Part shown: piece by piece, positions 56,501-60,323 of the stretch | How positions within the stretch are numbered: the stretch's first letter is position 1 | Layout: each line of letters opens with the position of its first letter | DNA from: Notospermus geniculatus | Lineage: Eukaryota; Nemertea; Pilidiophora; Heteronemertea; Lineidae | Direction: 5' to 3' | Length of the DNA: 64,000 nt | Assembly: GCA_002633025.1 (NCBI GenBank) | Contig: NMRB01001241.1 | Coordinates: 29,548 to 93,547 of the forward strand | The notes under the pieces: model-generated | Told to the model about the DNA's origin: nothing | Databases searched by the model: none | Seen by the model: only the letters and a program-made list of their open reading frames with translations | Program-made: the position numbers and the translations under genes

Positions 56501-58180
56501 CACGGGTGAAGTCAGTCGACGGCGTCGTCATGATTCAGATTCAGATAGTGACTTGTCAATAGGGCGCGCTAGCCTAGATCTCGCATCAAGTCACTCATCA
56601 GATGACGATGATGATGATGACGACGATGACATGGGCTGGGGGCAGTTGTCAGTCCCACCAAAAAATAAAGTTTTAGGTGAGTTATGACAGGGCTCTGGTG
56701 CAATATATCAATCTAGATAAATGTTGCTCTGAATCTAGAAAAATGTAAAAACAGTGCATGGATTTGTAACACTGATGTCATCCTCTTGTGTTCTTCCATC
56801 ACCAGCAGCAGCCAAGAAAGTTGTCGCCAGTTCGTTCACTATTAGAAATGCAGACATAGAAATCAAAATTGGAACACATACTTCAGTTAGTTTCTTTCTT
56901 AATTGTGATGTGATTTACTGACAGTGCGATTGTTTTCAGAACGTGTAAAAGCCCAAACAAAACCAAAAGGGCCGCAACACAGTACACCAATAGGTAAGTC
57001 ACAGTCTATTTGTATTGTTCTTCAAAGATTGTAGACACATTCCACGCTAACTGAGGGTGCCTAACTCCCACTTTTTCCGTCCAATAACGTTTGCAACAAT
57101 GTTAACCACTAGTTGCAAACGTTATTTTCCATTTGGTCCCACGGATGGAAATGATGATTGCAACACTGTCAACTCCACTGATAATTGCAGTGTTGCAAAC
57201 TTTATTAATCCAAAGGGATGGAAAAAAGTGGACAAAAGTGACCCCAGTTAACGTGGAATGCGTCTGTACCTGGTACTTTGTCCTCCATTTGGCTACTTCA
57301 GTTTCTTTTTCTCTGTCGGCCTTGCTCTACCAAATTAGCATTGATTTTATAATGAATATGTTGTATGAGAATGTAATCAGAGTGTACTTCGTTACAGTGC
57401 CCCCACAATACAATTCCACTAAACCAACGTGGCAGGGTGAGCTCGCCTTGTCTACAACAAGTGAATCAGATGTGCTCGGACCCACGCAAGTCCAGGTGAA
57501 AATTGCTGAAAGAAAAGGCAGCCCAGAGAAAAAAATAAGCAATGGACATAAAAATACTGCTCCACCGAGCCGGGAAAGGTCGCGAGATAAAAGCATAGAT
57601 TTAGATTCGTCTAACAGCACAAGAGGTAATTAATAATACATGAATGATTTACCTGTTTCATGTCACCAATAACCATGTAGTGAAGGATTGAATGTATATT
57701 GACTATTTTTCTAGGAAAAATAAGTTCTGGGACTTTGACATTAAAGTGCCTGAAGAAGACCCCGGTGTGATGTTGAAAATTTGCAAATATCAGAGAAGTC
57801 TTGGATTATATTGTTTTGATTATTTTTCAGGGAGTGTAGATCAGCCAATGGTGCGTCACGTTCCACCCCCCTATGATGTCGCTATCGGGAGTCGATCATC
57901 AACACCTGCCAGTATCACCGGGTCACCAAATCGCCCACTTTCACCGAATACCAGTTTCCCATCCAGGTCCATGTCACCACTAGGGGGCACTCCACCCAGG
58001 AGTACCTCGTCACCACAAACTATTCAACCAGCTGAGCGCCCTCTGTCGCCATCAAGACATCTTAAGTCGCCACTCGCTAAAGAACCGCCTCCAGTTGTAG
58101 CGCCGAAACCTCGGCCAGCACCAAGAATATCAGTCCAAGTTCTTACTCATAATGGGAGCACATCTTCTACTGATGAGTAA
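10969..58180 (+). CDS. CELSR: Flamingo / Starry night / CELSR: cadherin EGF LAG seven-pass adhesion GPCR
   Basis: Exon chain E1-E15 (10969-45263), then cassette copy A exons 1-9 (or copy B exons 1-9), then copy B exons 10-18 to 58180. Domain order: signal peptide, nine cadherin repeats, membrane-proximal module, EGFs, LamG, EGF, LamG, two EGFs, laminin-EGF, HormR, GAIN, GPS (CNHLTSFGVLMD), seven TM helices, cytoplasmic tail of about 400 residues. This is the complete architecture of Flamingo/CELSR. Known role: homophilic adhesion and planar cell polarity with Frizzled and Van Gogh at cell junctions. The start is the first ATG after an in-frame TGA (10939-10941), followed by a hydrophobic leader. 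The expected length of about 3088 residues matches the family (roughly 2900-3300). Oddities: a one-base frameshift at the A5 run 45246-45250, duplication of the HormR-TM4 cassette, and a stop codon that overlaps a strong splice donor at 58177. The assembled gene would not be translatable without correcting the frameshift. Confidence 0.93.
15988..17520. mobile_element. Long TIR element, about 1.53 kb, with ~58-bp inverted ends
   Basis: Left arm 15988-16046 (GTAGTATGTAAACATTGAAA...GACCCAAAA) is inverted at 17463-17520 (TTTTGGGTCGTTTCATTTGG...CATACTAC). The inside has short tandem units around CATCGAGCGGCTCGATAAAT (17300-17410) and a tRNA-like segment, but no transposase. A lone end (GTTTACATACTAC) recurs at about 18830. 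Class unknown. Confidence 0.8.
16745..16837 (+). tRNA. tRNA-Val(TAC)-like pseudo-gene or SINE head
   Basis: An anticodon loop CTTACAA between GGG and CCC, then a variable AGGTC and a T-loop GGGTTCGATTCCC, resemble a tRNA 3' half with an intact B box. The acceptor stem and D-arm do not pair well and the D-loop is too long. More likely a tRNA-derived SINE fragment than a functional tRNA. Confidence 0.35.
18908..19260 (+). CDS. CELSR: CELSR exon 2: membrane-distal module after EC9
   Basis: Acceptor TTTCCAG; donor GTGAGA at 19261. It encodes DGINEVERNCELSVRLVTTN through LLAQLSTAQ, the conserved post-cadherin segment of Flamingo proteins (residues about 1209-1326). Confidence 0.92.
19492..19793. 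mobile_element. Foldback/MITE element, ~100-bp inverted arms
   Basis: Left arm CTCCTCGCAGTGTTTTCGAT through AGCCGGTATTCTGCC is matched in inverse by CGGCAGAATACCGGCTATTC through ACACTGCGAGAGGAGTGT, around a centre of about 90 bp. Confidence 0.85.
20303..20352 (+). repeat. GACCCC-hairpin repeat fragment
   Basis: GTTGTCTCCGAATTTTGCAA then ATTTTCGACCCCGAG; cut before the second hairpin arm. Confidence 0.65.
21083..21190. repeat. Near-perfect palindrome built of two opposed GACCCC repeats
   Basis: AAGTCAATCTCCAGAATTCA...CCCCAACCGGGG meets its own inverse copy ...CCCCGGTTGGGG...TGAATTCTGGAGATTGACTT around a short centre (TTCCACTTGAAAAAG). Confidence 0.9.
21527..21618. repeat. Palindrome of about 92 bp
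   Basis: Arms TGGGTGATTTCAAAGTTGG and CCAATTTGAAATCACCCA flank an inner perfect palindrome centred on ACAATGCTTTAAAGCATTGT. MITE-like hairpin. Confidence 0.88.
21777..21951 (+). CDS. CELSR: CELSR exon 3: first EGF-like domain (VLPFDDN motif)
   Basis: Starts VLPFDDNLCVTEPCLNNEIC and continues to LFRPIRPVNGYRCLCPKSFT, a signature stretch of CELSR. Phase 1 at the end joins the next EGF. Confidence 0.95.
22129..22254 (+). CDS. CELSR: CELSR exon 4: EGF-like domain
   Basis: Phase 1-1 exon of 126 bp encoding VNLCYSGPCGGNGTCVQKEG...FTCVCKPGFTG; a six-Cys EGF with the usual symmetrical intron phase. Confidence 0.95.
22255..23189. other. CELSR intron 4
   Basis: About 0.93 kb, AT-rich, nothing further recognised. 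Confidence 0.8.
23190..23433 (+). CDS. CELSR: CELSR exon 5: EGF-like domain and start of LamG1
   Basis: Encodes GHQCQYDMRNKNYTKKSCP, a Cys-rich EGF part, then TTRGFTKGTFLMFPSLGRSY and RFRIRLR, the first strands of LamG1. Phase 2 end. Confidence 0.93.
23434..25484. other. CELSR intron 5
   Basis: About 2 kb. The only structure seen is a diverged copy (24951-25030) of the GCGGAAGCGG palindrome found intact at 63220. It falls within LamG1. Confidence 0.75.
24951..25030. mobile_element. Diverged fragment of the GCGGAAGCGG palindromic element
   Basis: GGAATGCGGAAGCGG...ATGCATTTTTCGCATACAAC matches the centre of 63220-63350. Confidence 0.6.
25485..25689 (+). CDS. CELSR: CELSR exon 6: LamG1 middle
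   Basis: Encodes RFATHEKNGLLFYNGRYNEK, HDFVALEIDNGQVRFSFSLG and DGKWHEVTVDYLNR, which are classical LamG strands. Donor GTGAGT. The following intron is 14.3 kb. Confidence 0.95.
26424..26436 (+). repeat. Poly-G run next to an ambiguous base
   Basis: A G-run followed by TTTA and an N at 26441; a likely low-quality or joined position. Confidence 0.8.
26522..26645. mobile_element. Hairpin element, AATGCTTTTACTT-like family
   Basis: GGGTCATATGAATAAGGAC pairs with the TTTTTATTCATATTACCC end; inner GCTTTCTTGAATTTTG / GAAGAAAGCATTTGC. Confidence 0.75.
26645..26768. mobile_element. Hairpin element, ATTCATAAAAGC type of the same family
   Basis: GGCTGATATTCATAAAAG / CTTTTATGAATACCACCC arms, inner AATGCTTTTACTTCAAGAT / ATCTTGAGTAAAAGCATT. 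Adjacent to the previous hairpin. Confidence 0.8.
27487..27608. mobile_element. Hairpin element, second-unit copy
   Basis: Counterpart of 26645-26768 in the second duplicate. Confidence 0.78.
29473..29766. mobile_element. Inverted-repeat element of about 290 bp
   Basis: AAGGTGCCCACAGGTCGACA...CTTGAAGCAACTCG is inverted as CGAGTTGCTTCAAGATGCAA...CTGTAGGCACCTT. No target duplication resolved. Confidence 0.8.
30423..30677. mobile_element. Copy-1-specific insert with CAGTGCTCGAAA / TTTTGAGCCCTG ends (hAT-like?)
   Basis: Present in copy 1 of the 4.7-kb repeat and absent from copy 2, where flanks run ...GCTTTAA (other insert) CACAGTCAAGC. The short imperfect inverted ends resemble hAT ends (CAGTG/CAGGG); no exact target duplication was resolved. 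Confidence 0.55.
32359..32824. mobile_element. TIR element, CCCCTTTCACACCGG family, copy 1
   Basis: Ends AAGCCCCTTTCACACCGGAC and CCTGGTGTGAAACGAGCTT are inverted, extending about 55 bp through GTGCGGCGTACC / GGTACGCCGCAC. About 465 bp, no coding. Confidence 0.85.
33418..33780 (+). repeat. Degenerate AAATGTCCTACTTTGACATG minisatellite, interrupted by a hairpin element
   Basis: Irregular units of about 25 bp (AAATGTCC...TTTGACATGCACAT), split by a palindromic insertion at 33498-33625 (ATTCATAAAAGC type). The same arrangement lies at 38005-38370 in copy 2. Confidence 0.85.
33498..33625. mobile_element. Hairpin element inside the minisatellite, copy 1
   Basis: GGCTGATATTCATAAAAGCT to AGCATATGCTAACTTTTATG; inner AATGCTTTTACTTCAAG. 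Confidence 0.78.
35123..35338. mobile_element. Copy-2-specific insert, CCTCTAGAGGCAGC inverted ends
   Basis: GGGCCTCTAGAGGCAGC and GCTGCCCCTAGAGG bracket about 215 bp that copy 1 does not have. Confidence 0.65.
36960..37422. mobile_element. TIR element, CCCCTTTCACACCGG family, copy 2
   Basis: Same element in the second duplicate; its right end is the better preserved (GGCCCGGTGTGAAAGGGGCT). Confidence 0.85.
38094..38212. mobile_element. Hairpin element inside the minisatellite, copy 2
   Basis: Counterpart of 33498-33625. Confidence 0.78.
39532..39812. mobile_element. piggyBac-like MITE, CCCAATAGAGCC family, copy in intron 6
   Basis: TTAA (39532-39535), CCCAATAGAGCC... ...GGCTCTATTGGG, TTAA (39809-39812). 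273 bp between target duplications, no transposase. Second copy at 52568-52830. Confidence 0.88.
39727..39971. repeat. 122-bp direct duplication split by an N
   Basis: AGCTTAATGCAGTGGCATTT ... CGTACATGTATG occurs at 39727-39848 and 39850-39971, with N at 39849 exactly between. It overlaps the 3' part of the MITE above. Confidence 0.92.
40011..40120 (+). CDS. CELSR: CELSR exon 7: LamG1 continued
   Basis: Acceptor CTCTCTTTAG; encodes TVTLTVGEECDPALAIHNKD and RSGCAVTATHVLES. Phases (0 in, 2 out) connect exons 6 and 8, so nothing coding seems missing from the 14.3-kb intron. Confidence 0.88.
40334..40578 (+). CDS. CELSR: CELSR exon 8: LamG1 end and start of next EGF
   Basis: Encodes CHRNLDLTSPLQIGGLPTLQ, FVGCMKDFYIDDEFLDLSSY and FCDTAPCANGG. 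The FVGCMKDF Cys closes LamG1; the FCDTAPC Cys opens the EGF. Confidence 0.95.
40620..40668. repeat. Perfect palindrome of about 47 bp
   Basis: CTCCACCTTCCAATTATAAAAGA, GTC centre, then the exact inverse. It follows exon 8 closely. Confidence 0.9.
40678..40803. mobile_element. Hairpin element, AATGCTTTTACTT family
   Basis: GGCTGGTATTCATAAAAGTT / ACCTTTTATGAATACCAGCC arms; inner AATGCTTTCACTTATG.. / GAAGTAAAAGCATTTGC. Confidence 0.8.
40906..40980 (+). CDS. CELSR: CELSR exon 9: EGF-like domain, second half
   Basis: 75-bp exon encoding GTCHNGWGTRVCSCPPEYGG and KDCNQ. Its last 28 bases and donor are copied again at 41737-41764 by a local duplication. Confidence 0.93.
40953..42518. repeat. Tandem duplication, 784-bp period, including 3' end of an EGF exon
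   Basis: GAGTACGGAGGCAAGGATTG with the donor occurs at 40953 and 41737. Both units run to TTTGAATTATGAGCTGAG. The second copy has only the last 28 exon bases and no acceptor. Confidence 0.93.
42657..42820 (+). CDS. CELSR: CELSR exon 10: LamG2 start
   Basis: Acceptor TTACCAG; encodes KARHFAGDGYMAYRLSVVIQ, PWYNGIAFRTTKDSGLLMQV and LGSTAAVILE. Donor GTAGGG is acceptable. Confidence 0.9.
43087..43233 (+). CDS. CELSR: CELSR exon 11: LamG2 middle
   Basis: Encodes VKSGYIYYTYPGKVIVFDSM, NDGKWHFIEVRW and LILSLDYGQVE (compare the SFDYGQ motif of vertebrate CELSR). Exactly 49 codons. Confidence 0.92.
43529..43639 (+). CDS. CELSR: CELSR exon 12: LamG2
   Basis: 37 codons; encodes VNGKTVSEVYVGGLLVKRRV and WTGCIE, the VGG and GC motifs ending a LamG domain. 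Confidence 0.92.
43750..43915 (+). CDS. CELSR: CELSR exon 13: LamG2 end and EGF-like domain
   Basis: Encodes NVRLGGSQNAMLG, then CPKFDPCARALCPTNSDCVN and HVCVCHKG. Phase 1 end, as usual for EGF exons. Confidence 0.92.
44026..44256. repeat. Inverted pair of GACCCC-type repeats
   Basis: GTCGTCTCCGAATTTTGCAA...GGCACTTTCTAGTAGAG on the left is answered by CTAGAAAGTGCCTGAGGAAG...TTGGAGACGACTTT on the right. Lies in intron 13. Confidence 0.85.
44300..44565 (+). CDS. CELSR: CELSR exon 14: EGF-like domains and first half of laminin-EGF
   Basis: Encodes YFGPLCSEICETANPCQYGA, RCECTEFHSGQYCEN, then CPSTWWGYPICGPCNCPKGE and KSTGECACL. The last part is the laminin-type EGF entry. Confidence 0.94.
44566..45077. 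other. CELSR intron between exons 14 and 15
   Basis: Short intron of 512 bp. A run around 44600-44850 has inverted-looking ends (CACTAGAGCGCCGACAAC / CGCCCTAGTGGACGCC), so it may be another element. Confidence 0.55.
45078..45263 (+). CDS. CELSR: CELSR exon 15: laminin-EGF, with apparent one-base frameshift
   Basis: Encodes NYYLAPGKRSCRRCDCYHLG, STGQCLCKPRVVGRKCNQCG, then TKIAEVKKKMDVK to the donor GTAAGT. In this frame it ends in phase 0, but the next exon needs phase 1, and its phase-0 reading soon hits a stop. In the +1 frame the end reads KDGCE, matching the NGCEV/DGCE expected from CELSR. The break therefore lies in the A5 run at 45246-45250, where one A appears to be missing. Assembly or sequencing error is the simplest explanation; a natural indel is possible. 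Confidence 0.88.
45308..45375 (+). repeat. GACCCC-hairpin repeat, copy A
   Basis: CAGGAAGTCAATTTCCAGAA...TTCGACCCCAACCAGGGTCT then TCTTCAGGCTGGCACTT. Its duplicate lies at 50376-50450. Confidence 0.75.
45600..45701 (+). CDS. CELSR: CELSR exon A1: HormR start (copy A)
   Basis: Enters in phase 1; encodes VFKKCPRNWKDNIWWDREDY and SCPFGTVG, the CP...WW start of a hormone-receptor domain. Confidence 0.92.
45978..46282 (+). CDS. CELSR: CELSR exon A2: HormR end and GAIN-A (copy A)
   Basis: Encodes KATRFCSQENIWSDPDTFNC, then SIDFNAMLEEIVKMEKGLLE onward. TRFC...W..P...NC is the conserved HormR end. Confidence 0.93.
46302..46438. mobile_element. Tc1/mariner-like MITE with TA target duplication
   Basis: Ends CAGTGGTGTGCAAAAATATT and AATATTTTTGCACACTACTG, flanked by TA at 46300-46301 and 46439-46440. 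Copy B has the empty site CATGTATTTG (TA at 51405-51406). Confidence 0.92.
46558..46744 (+). CDS. CELSR: CELSR exon A3: GAIN domain (copy A)
   Basis: Encodes MMMNALDRMFSPENLKIWRT through LTPAFDVVTNNL, helical GAIN-A. Phase 1 end. Confidence 0.92.
46908..47048 (+). CDS. CELSR: CELSR exon A4: GAIN domain (copy A)
   Basis: Encodes VLGVDKIVKKLYGNETSIPK and IFDKTTRIVMPKSVYDLKG. Lengths are identical in copy B. Confidence 0.9.
47220..47502 (+). CDS. CELSR: CELSR exon A5: GAIN-B (copy A)
   Basis: Encodes VLSGLNNKLTDDADVGYIFY, NSPVISLTLLSNNEE, LPEPIVLEMKQL and SPQCVYWEYTNR. The CVYWEY Cys/Trp begins the GPS region. Confidence 0.94.
47626..47767 (+). CDS. CELSR: CELSR exon A6: GPS cleavage motif (copy A)
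   Basis: Encodes WSSEGCAVVNRT, then TCRCNHLTSFGVLMDESSVE. HLT is the classical autoproteolysis site (cut before T) of adhesion GPCRs; the Stachel peptide would start TSFGVLMD. Confidence 0.95.
47862..47955 (+). repeat. GACCCC-hairpin repeat in the copy A-only intron segment
   Basis: AAGTCATCTCCGAATATTTC, CAAATTTTCGACCCCAATCG, GGGTCTTCCTCAGGCGCT. About 47790-48210 is missing from copy B. Confidence 0.78.
48209..48493. mobile_element. MITE, GGCCCTGTCACAC family (copy A)
   Basis: Ends GGCCCTGTCACACTTTTGTG and CACATAAGTGTAACAGGGCC. Copy B has a version at about 53063-53515 that lost its left end and carries an extra insert. Confidence 0.8.
48592..48807 (+). CDS. CELSR: CELSR exon A7: TM1-TM2 (copy A)
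   Basis: 72 codons. VEIITYVGLAISCTCLFLAM is TM1; NNMHSIHINLMFCIFVGEIL is TM2 with the conserved IHxNL of class B2 receptors. Confidence 0.95.
49199..49352 (+). CDS. CELSR: CELSR exon A8: TM3 (copy A)
   Basis: Encodes LMCRIVAIFLHFFFTSAFAW and MFVESLHLYRMMTEIRD, with the WMFVESLHLYRM motif of TM3. Confidence 0.95.
49412..49551. mobile_element. MITE-like inverted element (GGGGTTCATTGGCAC), copy A
   Basis: GGGGTTCATTGGCACAAGGA and the GCGCTAATGAACCC end; CGGTCCG / CGGACC inner. Counterpart in copy B at 54434-54570. Confidence 0.6.
49659..49725 (+). CDS. CELSR: CELSR exon A9: TM4 (copy A)
   Basis: Encodes LIPGIIVGLAVGLKTDGYGN, matching the VTGLAVGLDPQGYGN region of vertebrate CELSR. Ends phase 2; joins to 54940 (intact) or 50266 (hybrid). 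Confidence 0.93.
49750..50095. mobile_element. TTAA-flanked TIR element (piggyBac-like MITE), AGGGAGACTCCACTC family
   Basis: AGGGAGACTCCACTC ... GAGTGGAGTATCCCT, 346 bp, TTAA at 49746-49749 and 50096-50099. Copy B has one TTAA at the same place (54762-54765) and no element. Confidence 0.93.
50266..50334 (+). pseudogene. Hybrid exon at duplication junction (5' part TM5 exon, 3' part exon 15 end)
   Basis: Acceptor and CWLSTRDQLIWSFVGPV coding are intact, then TGA follows at once where copy A ends and copy B begins; the donor GTAAGT comes from exon 15. If spliced after A9 it would end the receptor after TM4. It is most easily explained as a duplication or misassembly scar. Confidence 0.85.
50376..50450 (+). 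repeat. GACCCC-hairpin repeat, copy B
   Basis: Duplicate of 45308-45375 with an intact CCCCAACCGGGG centre. Confidence 0.75.
50698..50799 (+). CDS. CELSR: CELSR exon B1: HormR start (copy B)
   Basis: Copy of 45600-45701, 102 bp, with one clear amino acid change (K to Q before the first Cys: VFKQCPRNWKDN). Confidence 0.88.
51077..51381 (+). CDS. CELSR: CELSR exon B2: HormR end and GAIN-A (copy B)
   Basis: Same 305-bp length as copy A; one visible change (EEIV to EEIM). Confidence 0.88.
51526..51712 (+). CDS. CELSR: CELSR exon B3: GAIN (copy B)
   Basis: 187 bp, encoded protein identical to copy A; only silent changes (for example TCGGGA to TCAGGA). Confidence 0.88.
51876..52016 (+). CDS. CELSR: CELSR exon B4: GAIN (copy B)
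   Basis: 141 bp, same protein as copy A. Confidence 0.87.
52236..52518 (+). CDS. CELSR: CELSR exon B5: GAIN-B (copy B)
   Basis: 283 bp; one visible substitution (I to V in SVRVPRKVPLK). Other differences are silent. Confidence 0.88.
52568..52830. mobile_element. piggyBac-like MITE, CCCAATAGAGCC family, copy B only
   Basis: CCCAATAGAGCCC ... GGCGGCTCTATTGGG, flanked by TTAA (52564-52567) and TTAG (52831-52834). Absent from the matching intron of copy A (47503-47625). Confidence 0.88.
52901..53042 (+). CDS. CELSR: CELSR exon B6: GPS (copy B)
   Basis: 142 bp, identical CNHLTSFGVLMD site. The intron before it holds a piggyBac-like element that copy A lacks. Confidence 0.9.
53261..53427 (+). 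mobile_element. Probable LINE 3' tail (CR1/L2-like) with TAA microsatellite, copy B only
   Basis: GTAAAGTGCCTTTGAGCAG...GGCACTATAAAATATGG, then TAA repeats interrupted by CCGGG. Inserted in the GGCCCTG-type MITE; copy A runs CACAAAACG straight into AGATACATATGAGG. Confidence 0.65.
53616..53831 (+). CDS. CELSR: CELSR exon B7: TM1-TM2 (copy B)
   Basis: 216 bp, encoded protein same as copy A. Confidence 0.9.
54223..54376 (+). CDS. CELSR: CELSR exon B8: TM3 (copy B)
   Basis: 154 bp, encoded protein same as copy A. Confidence 0.9.
54675..54741 (+). CDS. CELSR: CELSR exon B9: TM4 (copy B)
   Basis: 67 bp; one visible change (GIIVG to GVIVG). Confidence 0.9.
54940..55006 (+). CDS. CELSR: CELSR exon B10: TM5 (unique intact copy)
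   Basis: Encodes CWLSTRDQLIWSFVGPVCVV and YV; matches the CWLS..D.LIWSFAGP motif. Phase 0 end at donor GTAAGT. Confidence 0.94.
55292..55368 (+). CDS. CELSR: CELSR exon 11 of the 3' set: TM5 end and third intracellular loop
   Basis: Encodes MNVVVFFMALKASFNVKSED and EQHLFR. Phase 0 in, 2 out. Confidence 0.9.
55505..55673 (+). CDS. CELSR: CELSR exon 12 of the 3' set: TM6-TM7
   Basis: Encodes GLVAAMFLLPLLGMAWVFGI, SKAFHYLFAIFCLLQGVFLL and GHIILNPR; the FHYLFAIF..LQG motif of TM7 is clear. Confidence 0.95.
55847..55945 (+). CDS. CELSR: CELSR exon 13 of the 3' set: start of cytoplasmic tail
   Basis: Encodes ARWELKRAWAICHGAKEEEL; a juxtamembrane basic helix. 33 codons, phase 0-0. Confidence 0.88.
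56097..56340 (+). CDS. CELSR: CELSR exon 14 of the 3' set: Ser/Thr-rich tail
   Basis: Encodes RSALAYHQDSSIHDGLGRIN, then a Ser/Thr-rich stretch and PSEFQNPAFGFDSSFFNDKP. Confidence 0.85.
56494..56676 (+). CDS. CELSR: CELSR exon 15 of the 3' set: acidic tail with Asp run
   Basis: Encodes DPDTGEVSRRRRHDSDSDSD, LDLASSHSS, then ten consecutive Asp from GAT/GAC repeats, then MGWGQLSVPPKNKVL. Phase 1-1. Confidence 0.85.
56940..56993 (+). CDS. CELSR: CELSR exon 16 of the 3' set: short basic tail exon
   Basis: 54-bp phase 1-1 exon (ERVKAQTKPKGPQHSTPI). A possible upstream alternative at 56806-56885 was weighed but its end phase does not fit. Confidence 0.65.
57037..57265. mobile_element. MITE, CATTCCACGCTAACTG ends
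   Basis: GACACATTCCACGCTAACTG is mirrored by CAGTTAACGTGGAATGCGTC, with an inner ATAACGTTTGCAACA / GTTGCAAACTTTAT pair. Lies between tail exons. Confidence 0.85.
57398..57625 (+). CDS. CELSR: CELSR exon 17 of the 3' set: cytoplasmic tail
   Basis: Phase 1-1; encodes VPPQYNSTKPTWQGELALST, PTQVQVKIAERKGSPEKKIS and SRERSRDKSIDLDSSNS. Donor GTAATT is weaker than most. Confidence 0.8.
57735..57805 (-). repeat. GACCCC-hairpin repeat adjoining a tail exon
   Basis: Antisense copy: AAAGTGCCTGAAGAAGACCC, CGGTGTGATGTTGAAAATTT, GCAAATATCAGAGAAGTCTT. It ends about 25 bp before the acceptor of the last exon. Confidence 0.65.
57831..58180 (+). CDS. CELSR: CELSR last (or penultimate) exon: Pro/Ser-rich C-terminus
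   Basis: Encodes VRHVPPPYDVAIGSRSSTPA, a run of SP/TP motifs (SPNRPLSPNTSFPSRSMSPL), VVAPKPRPAP and GSTSSTDE, then TAA. The TAA lies inside a perfect donor GA|GTAAGT (gt at 58177-58178), so readers splicing here would bypass the stop. Candidate onward exons are at 60324 and 60530. Confidence 0.85.
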
Positions 58181-59262
58181 GTATTCTTGACACCCTTGTC
58201 ATATTCCAAACCATAGGATCAGTCACTTTTCACATCTCTTGTGTCCTTTTGAGAGAGGGTTACGCTATGAAGAGATGAGACCTTTATACAGCAGAACCTT
58301 CCTTGGCAGACACCTCTCCCAAGATGACTCCTCCCTAGTAATGACGTCATATTTCATTGCCAAATTTGTCACGCCTGCTCAATTCGACCCCTGTGATTAC
58401 GACACATGTCAAGGAAGACAGCAGTCTATGACTTGTATTTTATTTATCCTAAACACATATTCTTCTTGTGTTGAACAGAACCAAAGCATAACATGAGTAG
58501 GTATGAGAATTATGGATGTGGGTGATGATGTTTACCTTATGAAAGTGAACTCTTCAAGGTGACTTGAGCAGATATCCCATGATACTGTAAACCCCAAGAT
58601 TTTGGTGAATGAGCTCAATAAGTGCACAGAATTGCCTGAATCATGCGACCTTTCAAGTCCTATATCGTAAGAATGGATTCCATCCCAATTGTTGAGTGTA
58701 CAGCCAGTTCTCTCCACCTTGAAGGGTTTAAATGCATGCCCTGTACAGCACTTTGAGGTTTGGAATTACTTTACAGACCTCAGTGAGTTGTACCCCTGTA
58801 GTACCCCTTACGACATTTGAGTTCTCCTGCCTTTCATAAAGATTTGTGAATAATACGCAAATGGGAAAATCATTGTGGAAACGCATTTTGATCTGTCTAG
58901 GGTTGAGCTGATGAAGTTTATAAGGACCTTTTACCCAAAACCTTTGTGGGATTGCAGTTCCGCAATGTGACTTATGGACTCAAAAAAGTCCAACAGTGGC
59001 TTTGTGAACAAGGTCCCTGGTCTATGATGGTGATGTTACCATTGACTCGACTCTTGGCTGATCCCTGAATTAGCAGTGAGTTCTCATTTGTGACTACACT
59101 CCAGCATGTGATTAACGAATTCTGTATTCTGTGTATTCTTGGACATCCATTTCATGGACATTCATATATTTGCTGAAGCTTGGTGTGTGTTAAGTTGGTA
59201 GCACTGCTATGAAAATCGCAGTGAGATTGTGTCTGCAGCTACGGTACATGTCCGTATAAAAC

Positions 59263-59434
59263 CAGGGACGGATCCAGGATTTCGGGAAAGAGGGGGTGCA
59301 CTGTGCAAGAAACATTGAAATCGGCGGTGAATTTCAATGATTTGCTCCAAATTTCCGAATTTCACGGTCGATTTTACATATTTGTTGGCCAAAAGGGGGC
59401 GTGCGGTGGGTGCGCCCCCTTGGATCCTTGCCTG
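59263..59434. mobile_element. Short TIR element, CAGGGACGGATCCAG family
   Basis: CAGGGACGGATCCAGGATTT and CCCTTGGATCCTTGCCTG ends, with AGAGGGGG / GCGCCCCC inside. The same family lies at 61056-61175. hAT-type ends are inferred. Confidence 0.78.
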
Positions 59435-60323
59435 AAAACCCATGTGTGCTACTACCTATCTCTGCAAATTTATGTCTGCGGCACAGCTCACAGACATGAT
59501 TTCCAATCTGGCAGACATGAATTAGTAGGCCTATGGGTGCTACCAGCTTTCGGAGTGCTTGTTAGTGAGGTAATCTCACCAAGATGATCTCACAGACGTA
59601 ATTTGTATGTGTGCTACAGCTTTAGTACTGTGTTGAATTGCAGAGTCTGTTGGAGCTCATGAGTTTTGACCAATGTTATGGAATGGATGTTCATATTTTT
59701 CATATCACAGCAAATGAATGAGGCTGTTTTGAATTGTTGCACTGTTCCCTGATTTATCCCCTTTATTCCCTTCTTATGGTAATTTAATGTCATTATCAAT
59801 GGGTTGAATGGAGGTAACCCAGACTATCAAGTGAAGAGTTCATTTCCTCTTTATTTAAACAATGGCATGTGTTTTGCTACATGTACTGATTAACCTCACA
59901 CTTTAATTTTCTTCTCCCAATTCCGTTGGCCTCTTTGAGTATTGAAAGTAAAGACCACTTGCTTATAAACCAACAGATGTCCTGACACCTGTCACTTTCA
60001 TATGGGGTATTATGTAGGCATTGTGTATGTAATATAAGCCTCCGTGAGTGAATGTCGTCTGGGCTGTCTGTTGTAGATATCAACACTAGAATCTCTGCCT
60101 GATGTATGGGAGTTTGCTTGAGTTGTTTAGCTGGCATGTGCTTTCAATGTCAGTGTTGCAGCTTGCTCTGTTTGCATGTATCTCCCTGTATTATGGCTAC
60201 TAGAAGTTTGTTCAACTGATTCGTGCTGTCAGAACTCGGGACAAGTTCATCAAAGCATTGAGCGAAATCTATCCAGTGATTCTCTTTGATTTGACCTCAC
60301 GTTTGACGAAAATCTGTCCCCAG

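Noticed and set aside
56806-56885. Extra tail exon (AAKKVVASSF...)
   Set aside because: Acceptor is plausible, but the exon would end in phase 0 while the next exon needs phase 1, and the donor GTTAGT is weak.
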